From CAWDLX01 sp963753485 (GTDB lineage: Bacteria > Actinomycetota > Actinomycetes > Mycobacteriales > Micromonosporaceae), in assembly GCA_963753485.1 (NCBI GenBank), contig CAVWCL010000001.1, positions 496,001-560,000 of the forward strand: a DNA stretch of 64,000 nt, given 5' to 3'. Shown here piece by piece: positions 41,278-49,244 of the stretch (the first letter of the stretch is position 1; every line of letters starts with the position of its first letter). Below the pieces are notes generated by a model, which was not told the origin of the DNA, searched no databases, and saw only the letters and a list, made by a program, of their open reading frames with translations. Position numbers and translations under genes: made by a program.

Positions 41278-42221
41278 TGTCCGGCTGGCCCCCGGCGCAG
41301 TCGCCGGCGATGGTACCGGCCAAGGCCACCGGGCTGGCCCTGAGGTCGCGGCTGGCCCTGAGGTCGCGGCTGGCCCTGAGGTCGCGGCTGGCCCTGAGGT
41401 CGCGGCTGGCCCTGAGGTCGCGGCTGGCCTTGGTTACGCCGCTGGCCCTGGTGTCGGTGCTGGTCCTGGTCGAGATCGCCTACCCGCTCACCTCCGGCCC
41501 GGCCCGGGCCACGGTCGCCGTGGCCAGCGTCGTCCTCGGCTTCGCCTTCTCGGTGGTGCACGCGAGCGCGACCCGAGGGTGGCGCACCGCGGCCATGCTG
41601 GTCGCGGTGACCGCCCTCGGCGGGCTGGCGGTGGAGGCCGTCGGGCTCGCCACCGGTATCCCCTTTGGACGGTACGAGTACAGCGACGCCTTGGGACCGC
41701 GGGTGCTCGACGTCCCGCTCGTGGTACCGCTCGCCTGGACGTGGATGGCGTGGCCGGTCTGGGTCGGGGCCGGCCGGGTCACCGCCGCCCGGTCAGGTCG
41801 GATCGTGCTCGCCGCGGTTGGCCTGGCCGGTTGGGATCTGTTCCTCGATCCGCAGATGGTGGCCGAGGGCTACTGGCACTGGATCTCGCCCCACTCCCCG
41901 GGCCTGCCCGGCGTGGCGGCGGTGCCGGCCGGCAACTACCTGGGCTGGCTGGCGGTCGCGCTCGTCATGATGGCGGCCCTATCGGTCGCCGCCCCGCCCG
42001 CCGCGGTTGCGGCCCCGCTGGTCGACGCCCGGCCGGCCGTACCAGGCAACTGGGACGCGCCGGCGTACGGGCTCTATCTGTGGACCTACTACTCGTCGGT
42101 CCTCGCCCACGCGGCCTTCCTCGGCCTACCGGGGTCGGCCGGGTGGGGTGGGTTGGGCATGGGTGCGCTCGCGGTGCCGCTCACCCTGCGGCTGCTGCGG
42201 CCCGGACCGGCTCGGCGGTGA
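41277..42221 (+). CDS. CruF-like carotenoid biosynthesis membrane protein
   Basis: The 314-aa polytopic protein is of the carotenoid 1',2'-hydratase (CruF) family. It has about seven hydrophobic segments, with GLATGIPFGRYEYSDALGPR, VPLAWTWMAWPVWVG, GWDLFLDPQMVAEGYWHW and GVAAVPAGNYLGWLAV as conserved membrane-border segments. An N-terminal LALRSR hexapeptide is repeated five times. The GNAT stop and this start share a TGATG. In related actinobacteria the enzyme hydrates the psi end group before glycosylation, matching the glycosyltransferase encoded next. Confidence 0.85.
   Translation: MSGWPPAQSPAMVPAKATGLALRSRLALRSRLALRSRLALRSRLALRSRLALVTPLALVSVLVLVEIAYPLTSGPARATVAVASVVLGFAFSVVHASATRGWRTAAMLVAVTALGGLAVEAVGLATGIPFGRYEYSDALGPRVLDVPLVVPLAWTWMAWPVWVGAGRVTAARSGRIVLAAVGLAGWDLFLDPQMVAEGYWHWISPHSPGLPGVAAVPAGNYLGWLAVALVMMAALSVAAPPAAVAAPLVDARPAVPGNWDAPAYGLYLWTYYSSVLAHAAFLGLPGSAGWGGLGMGALAVPLTLRLLRPGPARR
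41334..41423 (+). repeat. Five 18-bp tandem repeats in the cruF-like gene
   Basis: CTGGCCCTGAGGTCGCGG occurs five times in exact succession from 41334 to 41423, encoding LALRSR repeats just before the first membrane helix. The perfect identity of units implies recent expansion. Confidence 0.95.
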
Positions 42222-43351
42222 CCGCCGTCGGCGGCTGGTTGGCCTGGCTGGACGTGGCCGCGGTCGGGCTGCTGACCGCCCACGCCGCGATCAACGCCCG
42301 GCTGCTTCCCCGGCCACCGACCGATCCGTCCGTTGTGGACTTCGCCGTCTCCGTCCTGGTGCCGCTCCGCGACGAGGCCCGCCGGCTGCCGGCCTGCCTG
42401 GCGGCGCTGCTGGCGCAGCGAGGGCTGGCCCACTACGAGATCGTCGTGCTCGACGACGGCTCGACCGACGGCTCAGCGGCGTTGGCCGGCGAGCTCGCGG
42501 CCGGCGACGCCCGGGTCCGGGTGGCCACCGGCGGGCCGCTGCCGCCCGGGTGGCTCGGCAAGCCGTACGCGTGCCACCAGCTCGCCGGGCTGGCCTCGCC
42601 GGCATCGCGGGTGCTGGTCTTCGTCGACGCCGACGTCGTGCTGCGCCCGGACGCGGTGGCCGGCGCCGTGGCGCTGTTGCACGGCGTCGACCTGGTCAGC
42701 CCGTACCCGCAGATCCTGGCCGGATCGGCGAGCGAGCGTCTGGTGCAGCCGCTGCTCGTCTGGTCCTGGCTGACATTCCTGCCGGTACGGGCGGTGCAAC
42801 GGTCTCGGCGCGAGTCGCTGACCGCGGCCGGTGGCCAGTTTCTCGCCGTCGACCGGGCCGCGTACCGGCGCTGCGGTGGACACGCCGGTGTTCGCGGAGA
42901 GGTCCTCGACGACATCGGGCTGGCCCGGGCGGTGAAGCGCGCCGGCGGACGGATCAGGCTGGCCGACGGATCGGGACTCGCCTCGTGCCGCATGTACGAG
43001 TCCTGGCCGGAGCTGGTCGCCGGGTACACCAAATCGCTGTGGACCGCCTTCGGCTCGCCGGCCGGCGCCGTCGCCGTGGTACTCGCCCTCCTGTTGCTCT
43101 ACGCCGCGCCTGCTGTACTCATGCTCACCGCCGCGGTGGCCGGCTGGTGGCTCGGCGCGGCCGCCTGGGCGACCGCATACCTGTTCGGGGTGGCTGGTCG
43201 CGCCCTCGCCGGCCGGTCCAACCGGGCCCGCTGGTGGCCCGATGCGCTGGCCCATCCGGTCTCGATCGCGGTGTTCGCATGGCTGACCGCGCGCTCGGTG
43301 TACCGGCACCGGCGCGGCCGCCTCACCTGGAAAGGCCGGTCGCTGCCGTGA
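42218..43351 (+). CDS. Family 2 glycosyltransferase (carotenoid glycosyltransferase, CruC-like)
   Basis: The 377-aa membrane-anchored GT-A glycosyltransferase has DFAVSVLVPLRDEARRLPAC, VVLDDGSTDGSAAL, FVDADVVLRPDAV (DxD-type metal site), GGQFLAVDRAAYRR and GEVLDDIGLARAVKRAG (catalytic D/E-D). C-terminal membrane helices follow. Such enzymes glycosylate hydroxylated carotenoids. It overlaps the CruF-like gene upstream and the desaturase downstream by 4 bp each. The acceptor is inferred from neighbours. Confidence 0.85.
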   Translation: MTAVGGWLAWLDVAAVGLLTAHAAINARLLPRPPTDPSVVDFAVSVLVPLRDEARRLPACLAALLAQRGLAHYEIVVLDDGSTDGSAALAGELAAGDARVRVATGGPLPPGWLGKPYACHQLAGLASPASRVLVFVDADVVLRPDAVAGAVALLHGVDLVSPYPQILAGSASERLVQPLLVWSWLTFLPVRAVQRSRRESLTAAGGQFLAVDRAAYRRCGGHAGVRGEVLDDIGLARAVKRAGGRIRLADGSGLASCRMYESWPELVAGYTKSLWTAFGSPAGAVAVVLALLLLYAAPAVLMLTAAVAGWWLGAAAWATAYLFGVAGRALAGRSNRARWWPDALAHPVSIAVFAWLTARSVYRHRRGRLTWKGRSLP

Positions 43352-44826
43352 GCCGGATCGTCGTGATCGGGGCTGGAGTCGGGGGGCTGGCCTGCGCCCT
43401 GCGCCTCGGCGCGGCCGGCCACCAGGTCAGCATCGTCGAACAGTCCGATGTGGCCGGTGGCGCGCTCGGCCGGCTGGTGCGGGATACGCCGCACGGGGTG
43501 TTCCGGTTCGACACCGGGCCCAGCCTGCTCACGCTGCCACAGGTGTTCGCCGACCTCTTCGCGGCCACGGGCTCGACCCTGGAGCGCGAGCTCGACCTGG
43601 TGCCGCTCGATCCCGTGGTGCGCCACATCTTCGCCGACGGTGCCACGCTCGATTCGTGCGCCGACCAGGACGAGCTGGTTCGCCGGGTGGCGGTGCTGAG
43701 TGGGCCGGCAGACGCGGCCGGCTGGCGGCGACTGTGGCGGCGGGCGGCTCGGGTGTGGGACGCGTCCTGGCGCCACGTGCTGCGCGCGCCGGCGCCGACG
43801 CCGGCCGCCCTGGCCCGACTCGCGTGGCGGCTGCCCGACCTCGCCGCGGTAGCGCCTGGCCGTTCACTGCGCGGATTGACCCGTCACTACCTCGCTGATC
43901 CTCGCCTGTGGACACTCCTGGACCGGTACGCCACCTACACCGGGTCGGATCCACGGCGGGCGCCGGCCGCGCTGGTGGCCATCCCGTACGCCGAGCTGAC
44001 GTTCGGCGGTTGGTACCTGCGCGGCGGTCTGGGCACCCTGGCCGACGCCCTGGCCCGCCGGTGCGCCGCCGTCGGGGTGACGATCCACGCCGGGACACCG
44101 GTACGCGCGGTGCAGACGGCCCGCGGTCGGGTGGCCGGAGTGCGCCTGGCCGATGGCACCGTCGTGGCGGCGGACGTGGTGGTGGCCAATGTTGACGCCG
44201 CGACTGTCTACAGTGACCTGGCGCCACACCCGCGCCGAGCGTACCAATCGCGGCGGCGCAGTCTGTCCGGCTTCGTGCTGCTGCTCGCCGTGCGGGGCCG
44301 TACCGAGGGGCTGGCCCAGCACACGGTGTTCTTTCCGGCGAACTACGACGCCGAGTTCGATGCGGTGTTCGGGCAACCGGCCCGACCGGTGCCGGACCCG
44401 ACGATCTTCGTCACGGTCGCGGACGATCCCGCGCTCCGCCCGCCCGGGCACGAGGCCTGGTTCGTACTGGTCAATGCGGCGCCGCAGGGATCCGGGCCGG
44501 ATCGGGTCGACTGGCTCGCGTCCGGGCTGGCCGAGGAGTACGCGGACCGGGTGTTGGCGACGCTGGCCGCGCGGGGGGTGGACGTGCGCGGCCGGGTGCT
44601 CGCACGTGACCTGCTCACCCCGGCCGACCTGGCCCAGCGCACCGGGTCACCCGACGGCGCGATCTACGGGACGCCGAGCCACGGCATCCGCGGGCTGATC
44701 CGTCCGTCGAACCGGAGCCACCTGCCGGGGCTGTACCTGGTCGGCGGATCGGTGCACCCAGGCGGTGGACTGCCGATGGTGGCCCTCTCGGCGGAGATCG
44801 TCGCCGCCCGCATCGGCCCCGCGTGA
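43348..44826 (+). CDS. FAD-dependent carotenoid desaturase (CrtI/CrtD-like)
   Basis: The 492-aa flavoprotein starts with the dinucleotide-binding motif RIVVIGAGVGGLACALRLG, followed by VSIVEQSDVAGGALGRL and FDTGPSLLTLPQVFADLF. WYLRGGLGTLADALARRCAA and the C-terminal GLYLVGGSVHPGGGLPMVAL are diagnostic of phytoene desaturase-type enzymes. In this context it may be a methoxyneurosporene-type 3,4-desaturase (CrtD) acting on the hydrated end group. It ends the operon. The phytoene synthase and geranylgeranyl diphosphate synthase genes are not in the window. Confidence 0.88.
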   Translation: MSRIVVIGAGVGGLACALRLGAAGHQVSIVEQSDVAGGALGRLVRDTPHGVFRFDTGPSLLTLPQVFADLFAATGSTLERELDLVPLDPVVRHIFADGATLDSCADQDELVRRVAVLSGPADAAGWRRLWRRAARVWDASWRHVLRAPAPTPAALARLAWRLPDLAAVAPGRSLRGLTRHYLADPRLWTLLDRYATYTGSDPRRAPAALVAIPYAELTFGGWYLRGGLGTLADALARRCAAVGVTIHAGTPVRAVQTARGRVAGVRLADGTVVAADVVVANVDAATVYSDLAPHPRRAYQSRRRSLSGFVLLLAVRGRTEGLAQHTVFFPANYDAEFDAVFGQPARPVPDPTIFVTVADDPALRPPGHEAWFVLVNAAPQGSGPDRVDWLASGLAEEYADRVLATLAARGVDVRGRVLARDLLTPADLAQRTGSPDGAIYGTPSHGIRGLIRPSNRSHLPGLYLVGGSVHPGGGLPMVALSAEIVAARIGPA

Positions 44827-45048
44827 CCCTGCGAGTCGCCGAGGTGGGTCCACACCCACCGATCGAGCGGCGCCTCTCACGGTCCGCGACAGTCGTCCGC
44901 GGGTTCAGTCCTGCTCGCCGGACGGCTGTACGGGGTCGCGGTCCGCTGCAGCCGAACCGAAATCGAGTACGTTCTGGGAGTCTCCTCCATGCCGCCACGA
45001 TGGGCGGCCAGGTCGAGACCCTGGTACCGGCCGTGAGCGAGCGCGCGG

Positions 45049-45591
45049 GTGATGATGAGGCGACCAACACTGTTCCTGACTGTGGGACTCCCCTGCACCG
45101 GGAAGACCACTGCCGCTCGGCGTATCGAGATCGAGCAGAGAGCACTTCGTCTCACGAAGGACGAATGGGTGAAGGCTCTCTACGGGCACGAGAATCCGCG
45201 ATCGGCTCAGGACGTGATCGAAGGACGACTCATCCAGATCGGGCTGCGCGCCCTCGAACTCGGCAACAACGTCGTAATCGACTACGGCCTCTGGGGTCGA
45301 GACGAGCGCTCCGCTCTACGGCAGGCGGCAGCAGACCTGGGCGCCACGGTGGAGCTGCGCTACTTCGAACTCACCCCAGCCGAGCAGCGGAGACGACTTG
45401 ATCAGCGCCAAGCCGACGCGGCACACACGACGTGGCCCATTTCCGCCGAGGAACTCGCCGAGTGGGCTGGCACGATCGACATCCCAACGCAAGGCGAACT
45501 CGACGGCACTGAACCCATTGATGACCCGCCGGCCGGATTCGCGACCTGGGACGAGTGGCGCAGACACCGCTGGCCGGCGTCGGTCTTCTGA
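45049..45591 (+). CDS. P-loop ATPase, AAA_33/kinase-like
   Basis: The 180-aa protein has a Walker A motif in LFLTVGLPCTGKTTAARRIE and a Walker B-like NNVVIDYGLWGRDERSALR. A lid region RYFELTPAEQRRRLDQRQAD follows, so it resembles small nucleotide or metabolite kinases and some aminoglycoside/zeta-like ATPases. The GTG start is followed by two ATG codons; there is no strong ribosome binding site, so the exact start is uncertain. It is a single gene in an otherwise biosynthetic neighbourhood and its codon use looks less GC-biased than its neighbours. Substrate unknown. Confidence 0.78.
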   Translation: MMMRRPTLFLTVGLPCTGKTTAARRIEIEQRALRLTKDEWVKALYGHENPRSAQDVIEGRLIQIGLRALELGNNVVIDYGLWGRDERSALRQAAADLGATVELRYFELTPAEQRRRLDQRQADAAHTTWPISAEELAEWAGTIDIPTQGELDGTEPIDDPPAGFATWDEWRRHRWPASVF

Positions 45592-45624
45592 TGCCTGCTC
45601 CCTCGCCGGGCCGCACGGCGCCGG

Positions 45625-46314
45625 TCAGCGCAGCGCGGTTCGGACGGCGCCAGTCAGCCGGACCAGCCCGAGCAGGCCGAGCAGCAGCCAGATCGCCAGG
45701 ACGATGGTGACGGCACCGGGGGTCAGTTCGGGGTTGACCGCCCAGGCGACGGCGCCCAGGCCGAGCGCGGCGACCACCGCGATGACCCGGGTCGGGCGCT
45801 CGGCCACGGTGACCACACCCACCCCACCGCTACCGGCCGCCGCCGACCTCGACCGCACGTACTCGTGCAGCCAGGTGACCGCGCCGCAGGCCGCGACGAC
45901 CAGACCATGGCCGCCGACGAGCCAGAGTGCGAGCAGCCAGGCCGCCTCGGCGAGCCGGTCGGCGATGGAGTCGTCGAACGAGCCGAGCCGGCTGGTCTGG
46001 CCGGTGATCACCGCAACCGCCCCGTCGGCCGAGTCGGCGAGGGCGGAGAGCAGCACCAGCCCGGCCGCGGCCACCAGCCACCACCCGCGAAAGACCACCA
46101 CAACCGGAACGGCCACCGCGATCACGGCACCGGCGACGGTCACACTCCCGGGCGGCACCCGTAGGGCGGCCAGACCGCGGCCGGTGACGTAGGCCAGCCG
46201 CAGCCAGGCCTGGACAAAGGGTGTTGAGCGGCGGGGGTCGACGCCCAGATGCAGCGAGGACCAGCCAGCTGAGTATCCGTCCCAGCCCAGCCGTTGCCCC
46301 CGGTTGGCCGCCAC
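45625..46314 (-). CDS. CDP-alcohol phosphatidyltransferase family protein
   Basis: The 229-aa integral membrane enzyme family exchanges an alcohol for CMP on CDP-diacylglycerol or CDP-alcohol. About six membrane helices are seen. The signature region reads DGAVAVITGQTSRLGSFDD then SIAD. This matches DG-x2-AR-x8-G-x3-D-x3-D except that the Arg is Val, so substrate or activity may differ. The GTG at 46314 is 2 bp after the metF stop and preceded by TGAGG; a longer start at 46350 overlaps metF. Substrate is unknown. Confidence 0.82.
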   Translation of the reverse strand: MAANRGQRLGWDGYSAGWSSLHLGVDPRRSTPFVQAWLRLAYVTGRGLAALRVPPGSVTVAGAVIAVAVPVVVVFRGWWLVAAAGLVLLSALADSADGAVAVITGQTSRLGSFDDSIADRLAEAAWLLALWLVGGHGLVVAACGAVTWLHEYVRSRSAAAGSGGVGVVTVAERPTRVIAVVAALGLGAVAWAVNPELTPGAVTIVLAIWLLLGLLGLVRLTGAVRTALR

Positions 46315-46316
46315 CC

Positions 46317-47234
46317 TCAGGTCCGGGCGCCTAGTGCCAGGTTCTGCCACACCTCACGGGTGGCGGTCGAGCGGTTGAGGGTGATGAAGTGGATCCCGGG
46401 CACGCCTTCGTCGAGGAGCCGCACGCACATCTCGCTGGCGTGTTCGATGCCGAGCGCCCGCACGGCGGCGTCGTCGTCGCGGACGAGCTCGAACCGCTCG
46501 GCCAACGCCGCCGGGAAGGGAGCTCCGGAGAGCTGCTGCGAGCGTTCGATCGTGGACATCTGGGTGACCGGCATGATCCCCGCGAGGATGGGGATGTCGC
46601 CGCCGGCCTGGTACACGCGGTCGCGCAGCCGCAGGTAGTCGTCTGGATCGAAGAACATCTGGGTGATGGCGAAGTCGGCACCGGCTCGACACTTGCTGAT
46701 GAAGTGCTCGGTGTCGCTGACCACGTCGGGTGAGCGGGGGTGCTTGTACGGGAACGCGGCCACCCCAACGCAGAAGTCCCCGGCATCGCGCACCAGGCGG
46801 ACCAGATCCTCGGCGTACCACACGCCGTCGGGGTGGCGGATCCACTCACCCTGGGGGTTGCCGGGCGGATCACCGCGCACGGCGAGAATGTTCCGCACGC
46901 CCACGGCCGCCAGCCGCCCGATCATGTTGCGCAGCTCGGCGACCGAGTGATTCACGGCCGTGAGGTGGGCCATCGGGAGCAGGGTGGTGTCCGTGGCCAC
47001 CAGCTCGGTGACCGCGACCGTGGTGTCCCGGGTCGATCCGCCCGCGCCGTACGTGATCGAGACGAACGAGGGCCGCAGGGGCTCCAGCTCGCGAATGGCG
47101 CGCCACAGCTCACGCTCACCCTCGGCCGTCTTCGGCGGGAAGAACTCGAACGAGAACGTCGGACCCGCTGCCCGGAGCAGCTCGGCGATCGCCGGGTCGC
47201 CCCCCGGGAGCGTCGACGGAAGTCCGAGTGCCAC
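46317..47234 (-). CDS. metF: 5,10-methylenetetrahydrofolate reductase
   Basis: FAD-dependent enzyme that makes 5-methyltetrahydrofolate for methionine synthesis. The 305-aa TIM-barrel protein has PTFSFEFFPPKTAEGERELW, SFVSITYGAGGSTRDTTVAV, HLTAVNHSVAELRNMIGRLA, NILAVRGDPPGNPQGEW and DFAITQMFFDPDDYLRLRDR. All are MetF hallmarks and the length is typical. It is preceded by a small Cys-motif gene 9 bp upstream and followed 2 bp later by the phosphatidyltransferase gene, suggesting one operon. Confidence 0.95.
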   Translation of the reverse strand: MALGLPSTLPGGDPAIAELLRAAGPTFSFEFFPPKTAEGERELWRAIRELEPLRPSFVSITYGAGGSTRDTTVAVTELVATDTTLLPMAHLTAVNHSVAELRNMIGRLAAVGVRNILAVRGDPPGNPQGEWIRHPDGVWYAEDLVRLVRDAGDFCVGVAAFPYKHPRSPDVVSDTEHFISKCRAGADFAITQMFFDPDDYLRLRDRVYQAGGDIPILAGIMPVTQMSTIERSQQLSGAPFPAALAERFELVRDDDAAVRALGIEHASEMCVRLLDEGVPGIHFITLNRSTATREVWQNLALGART

Positions 47235-47243
47235 GACGTGACT

Positions 47244-47543
47244 CTAGCCGCTCGGCCAGGTCGCGGCGGCTCGGAGGCCGAGCTCGGCCAGGCGGTGCCC
47301 GGAGCAGGGCCACCGCTGCCGGCAGCCCCGGCAGTGTCGCGGCGAGTCGTACCCGTTGCGCTCATCGGCCGCGCGGTCGAGGCTTTCCCGGTGTTCCCGG
47401 TGTTCCCGGTGCTCCCGGTGCAGCCTCGCCGCGAGCCGCCACAGCAGCTCGCAGGCGACACCGGCGGGTGGCTCCAACCCCGGCCGGGCGGGCGCCGGGA
47501 CAGGTGCACCAAGCAGGCTGGGCGCTGTATCGACGCTGCTCAT
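47244..47543 (-). CDS. Small conserved protein with Cys/His motif upstream of metF
   Basis: The 99-aa protein is not assigned to a named family. It ends in HCRGCRQRWPCSGHRLAELG, a compact C-x2-C-x4-C-x2-H pattern that could bind a metal. The middle carries CELLWRLAARL followed by repeated HRE triplets from a 9-bp minisatellite. The ATG at 47543 follows GGGAGAG, and the stop is 9 bp before metF, so co-expression is likely. Similar short proteins with the Cys/His tail are, from memory, frequent in Micromonosporaceae. Confidence 0.7.
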   Translation of the reverse strand: MSSVDTAPSLLGAPVPAPARPGLEPPAGVACELLWRLAARLHREHREHREHRESLDRAADERNGYDSPRHCRGCRQRWPCSGHRLAELGLRAAATWPSG

Positions 47544-47753
47544 ATCTCTCCCTGGGCGGGTCGGGTCTATTCCTGACGGCTCCAGGCAACCGGATGACGG
47601 CCGGGTCCGGGAGGAGCCAGAAGGGGGGCCATTCTCGCGCTCGGGGAGCGCAGGGAGTCTTCTCGACCGCGCGTAAGCACGAAACGTCGAGGAGCCCTGG
47701 CCCGTCAACCGACCCAGCGCTGATTCCGCTTCGGAGCGGCCAAATCCCCGCGT

Positions 47754-48182
47754 CTAGGTGGCGACTGTTGGTCGTGATATGGCCGTGACGGTGATGAGTT
47801 GGTCGAGTCCGTGGAAGTCATCTGGATTGGTGGTGTAGAGCGGTAGCTGGTTGGCCATAGCTATCGACGCGATCATAAGGTCGGCGAACCGGCGCCGGGG
47901 AGTGCGGCCGGCGGCGAGCACGGCTGCGCTGACCTGTCCGTAGGCGCGGGCGGCATCGGCGTCAAACGGCAGGGGGTCAAAGGTGGCCTCGGCGTGCTGA
48001 AGGACGCTGGTGCGCCGGGCTCGCTCCATCGGGTCGGTGGTGTGGTGCGGGCCGGCGGATAGTTCGGCGAGGGTGATTGCGCTGATGACCATCTCGTCCG
48101 GCAGGTGTGCAGAGTTGAGCGCGGCGAGGTGGATGACCACATTTGTGTCGATCAGCCCGCGGCTGCGGGCGCTACCAGTCAC
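47754..48182 (-). CDS. VapC-like PIN-domain toxin
   Basis: The 142-aa endoribonuclease-type toxin has a single PIN domain. Its acidic residues are D12 in RGLIDTNVVIHLAAL, a glutamate in ISAITLAELSAGPH and an aspartate in RRRFADLMIASIAMANQLPL, followed by YTTNPDDF. The GTG start at 48182 overlaps the antitoxin stop by 11 bp, the usual coupling in type II systems. Predicted to cleave RNA when free of antitoxin. Confidence 0.88.
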   Translation of the reverse strand: MTGSARSRGLIDTNVVIHLAALNSAHLPDEMVISAITLAELSAGPHHTTDPMERARRTSVLQHAEATFDPLPFDADAARAYGQVSAAVLAAGRTPRRRFADLMIASIAMANQLPLYTTNPDDFHGLDQLITVTAISRPTVAT

Positions 48183-48441
48183 GTTCGAAGGGCTGCTGAT
48201 CGGCGACGGCGTCGAGGTCGGCGCGCAGCCGCTGTGGGTCCAGGACCGCGGCGGTGGCGAAGACAGCCACGACCTCGTCACGGGGCACGAAGGTTCGTCG
48301 GCGCAGCGGGATCAGCCGGCCGATTGGAGTGCCGTTTCTGGTCACGATGAACGACTCCCCGCGCTCCACTCCCCGCATGATCGCGGCGGAGTCATTGCGG
48401 AGCTCGCGCTGGGTGATCTCGCGGTGAGCCAGGTCCGGCAT
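48172..48441 (-). CDS. Phd/YefM-family antitoxin
   Basis: The 89-aa DNA-binding antitoxin has the N-terminal Phd fold: HREITQRELRNDSAAIMRGV and SFIVTRNGTPIGRLIPLRRR. Its acidic C-terminal tail (VLDPQRLRADLDAVADQQPF) probably wraps the toxin. It precedes and overlaps the PIN toxin gene. Such antitoxins repress their own promoter; the upstream region (48442 on) holds no obvious operator by eye. Confidence 0.88.
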   Translation of the reverse strand: MPDLAHREITQRELRNDSAAIMRGVERGESFIVTRNGTPIGRLIPLRRRTFVPRDEVVAVFATAAVLDPQRLRADLDAVADQQPFERDW

Positions 48442-48808
48442 ACTCGGCAGTCTAACACGATGCGCTACGAAGTGCTACGGCGCGCTACCGCACAGCTCGC
48501 ACCGCGGCCCAACTGCTGGGTGGGCGGATGAAGTGGTCCCGCATAGGTCCGATCCCCGCACATGCTGCCGGACATGGTGTGGAAACCAATTATCGCTCAA
48601 CCTCGACCTTGTCACCGGCCAGCGCCACTACCGCAACAGCGGAACGATCGGGCTGGAGATCGGAGCCATACGCGCGAAGGCGCAGTCTCGCTACGTTGCG
48701 GCGCGCCTCGCGCTGATCTTCAACCGTCGACGCCCCGATGCAGCGGCCCGACCGCGTGCGGGTCCTCCGACCAGATACCCCGGTACGACGGCGTACCGTT
48801 GCGCTTCG
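48442..48808. other. Intergenic stretch without a recognised gene
   Basis: This 367-bp region between the antitoxin and the broken VOC gene contains overlapping open frames, but none shows a family motif or a ribosome binding site. It may be eroded sequence, given the damaged gene next to it. Confidence 0.35.
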
Positions 48809-49231
48809 ATGACCACGAACTGGACTCTCACGATCGACTGTGCCCAGCCGGCGGTGCTGGCCGCGTTCTGGAAGGAGGCCCTCGGCTACGTCGAGGCTCC
48901 CCCGCCGGCGGGCTTCGCCAGCTGGTCGCAGTGGCTGACCCGGTTCGAGGTGCCCGAGGACGAGTGGGATGACGGCGCGAGTCTCGTCGACCCCGATGGG
49001 CCGGCTGCCCAGCCTGTCGTTCCTCAAGGTTCCCGAGGGCAAGGTGGCGAAGAACCGCCAGGTAGGGGGCGGGCGGGGGGAGCCGTGGGACGTGCGGTGG
49101 CCGCGGGTGAGCGCCGCCGTCGCGCGGCTGATCGCGGCGGGCGCGACGTGGTCCGGGAGGATGAACTGGCTGGCAGGCCTGATCATGTCGTGACGGCCGA
49201 CCCTGAGGGCAACGAGTTCTGCGTCCGGTGA
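48809..49231 (+). pseudogene. Frameshifted VOC/glyoxalase-like gene
   Basis: The start frame reads TNWTLTIDCAQPAVLAAFWK and GYVEAPPPAGFASWSQWLTR as far as DGASLVDPDG. It then changes frame at about 48995 to RLPSLSFLKVPEGKVAKNR and GGGRGEPWDVRWPRVSAAVA. It returns to the first frame near 49148 for VREDELAGRPDHVV and DPEGNEFCVR. The shifts look like one extra G in a GGG run and one missing G near ACGTGG. About five residues seem missing after KNR compared with relatives. It is a decaying gene or a pair of sequencing errors. Confidence 0.75.
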
Positions 49232-49244
49232 GGACAGCGGGCGG

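Noticed and set aside
48533..48808. Open frame upstream of the broken VOC gene as an N-terminal domain
   Set aside because: No family motif or ribosome binding site; VOC relatives start at the MTTNWTLTIDC segment encoded from 48809.
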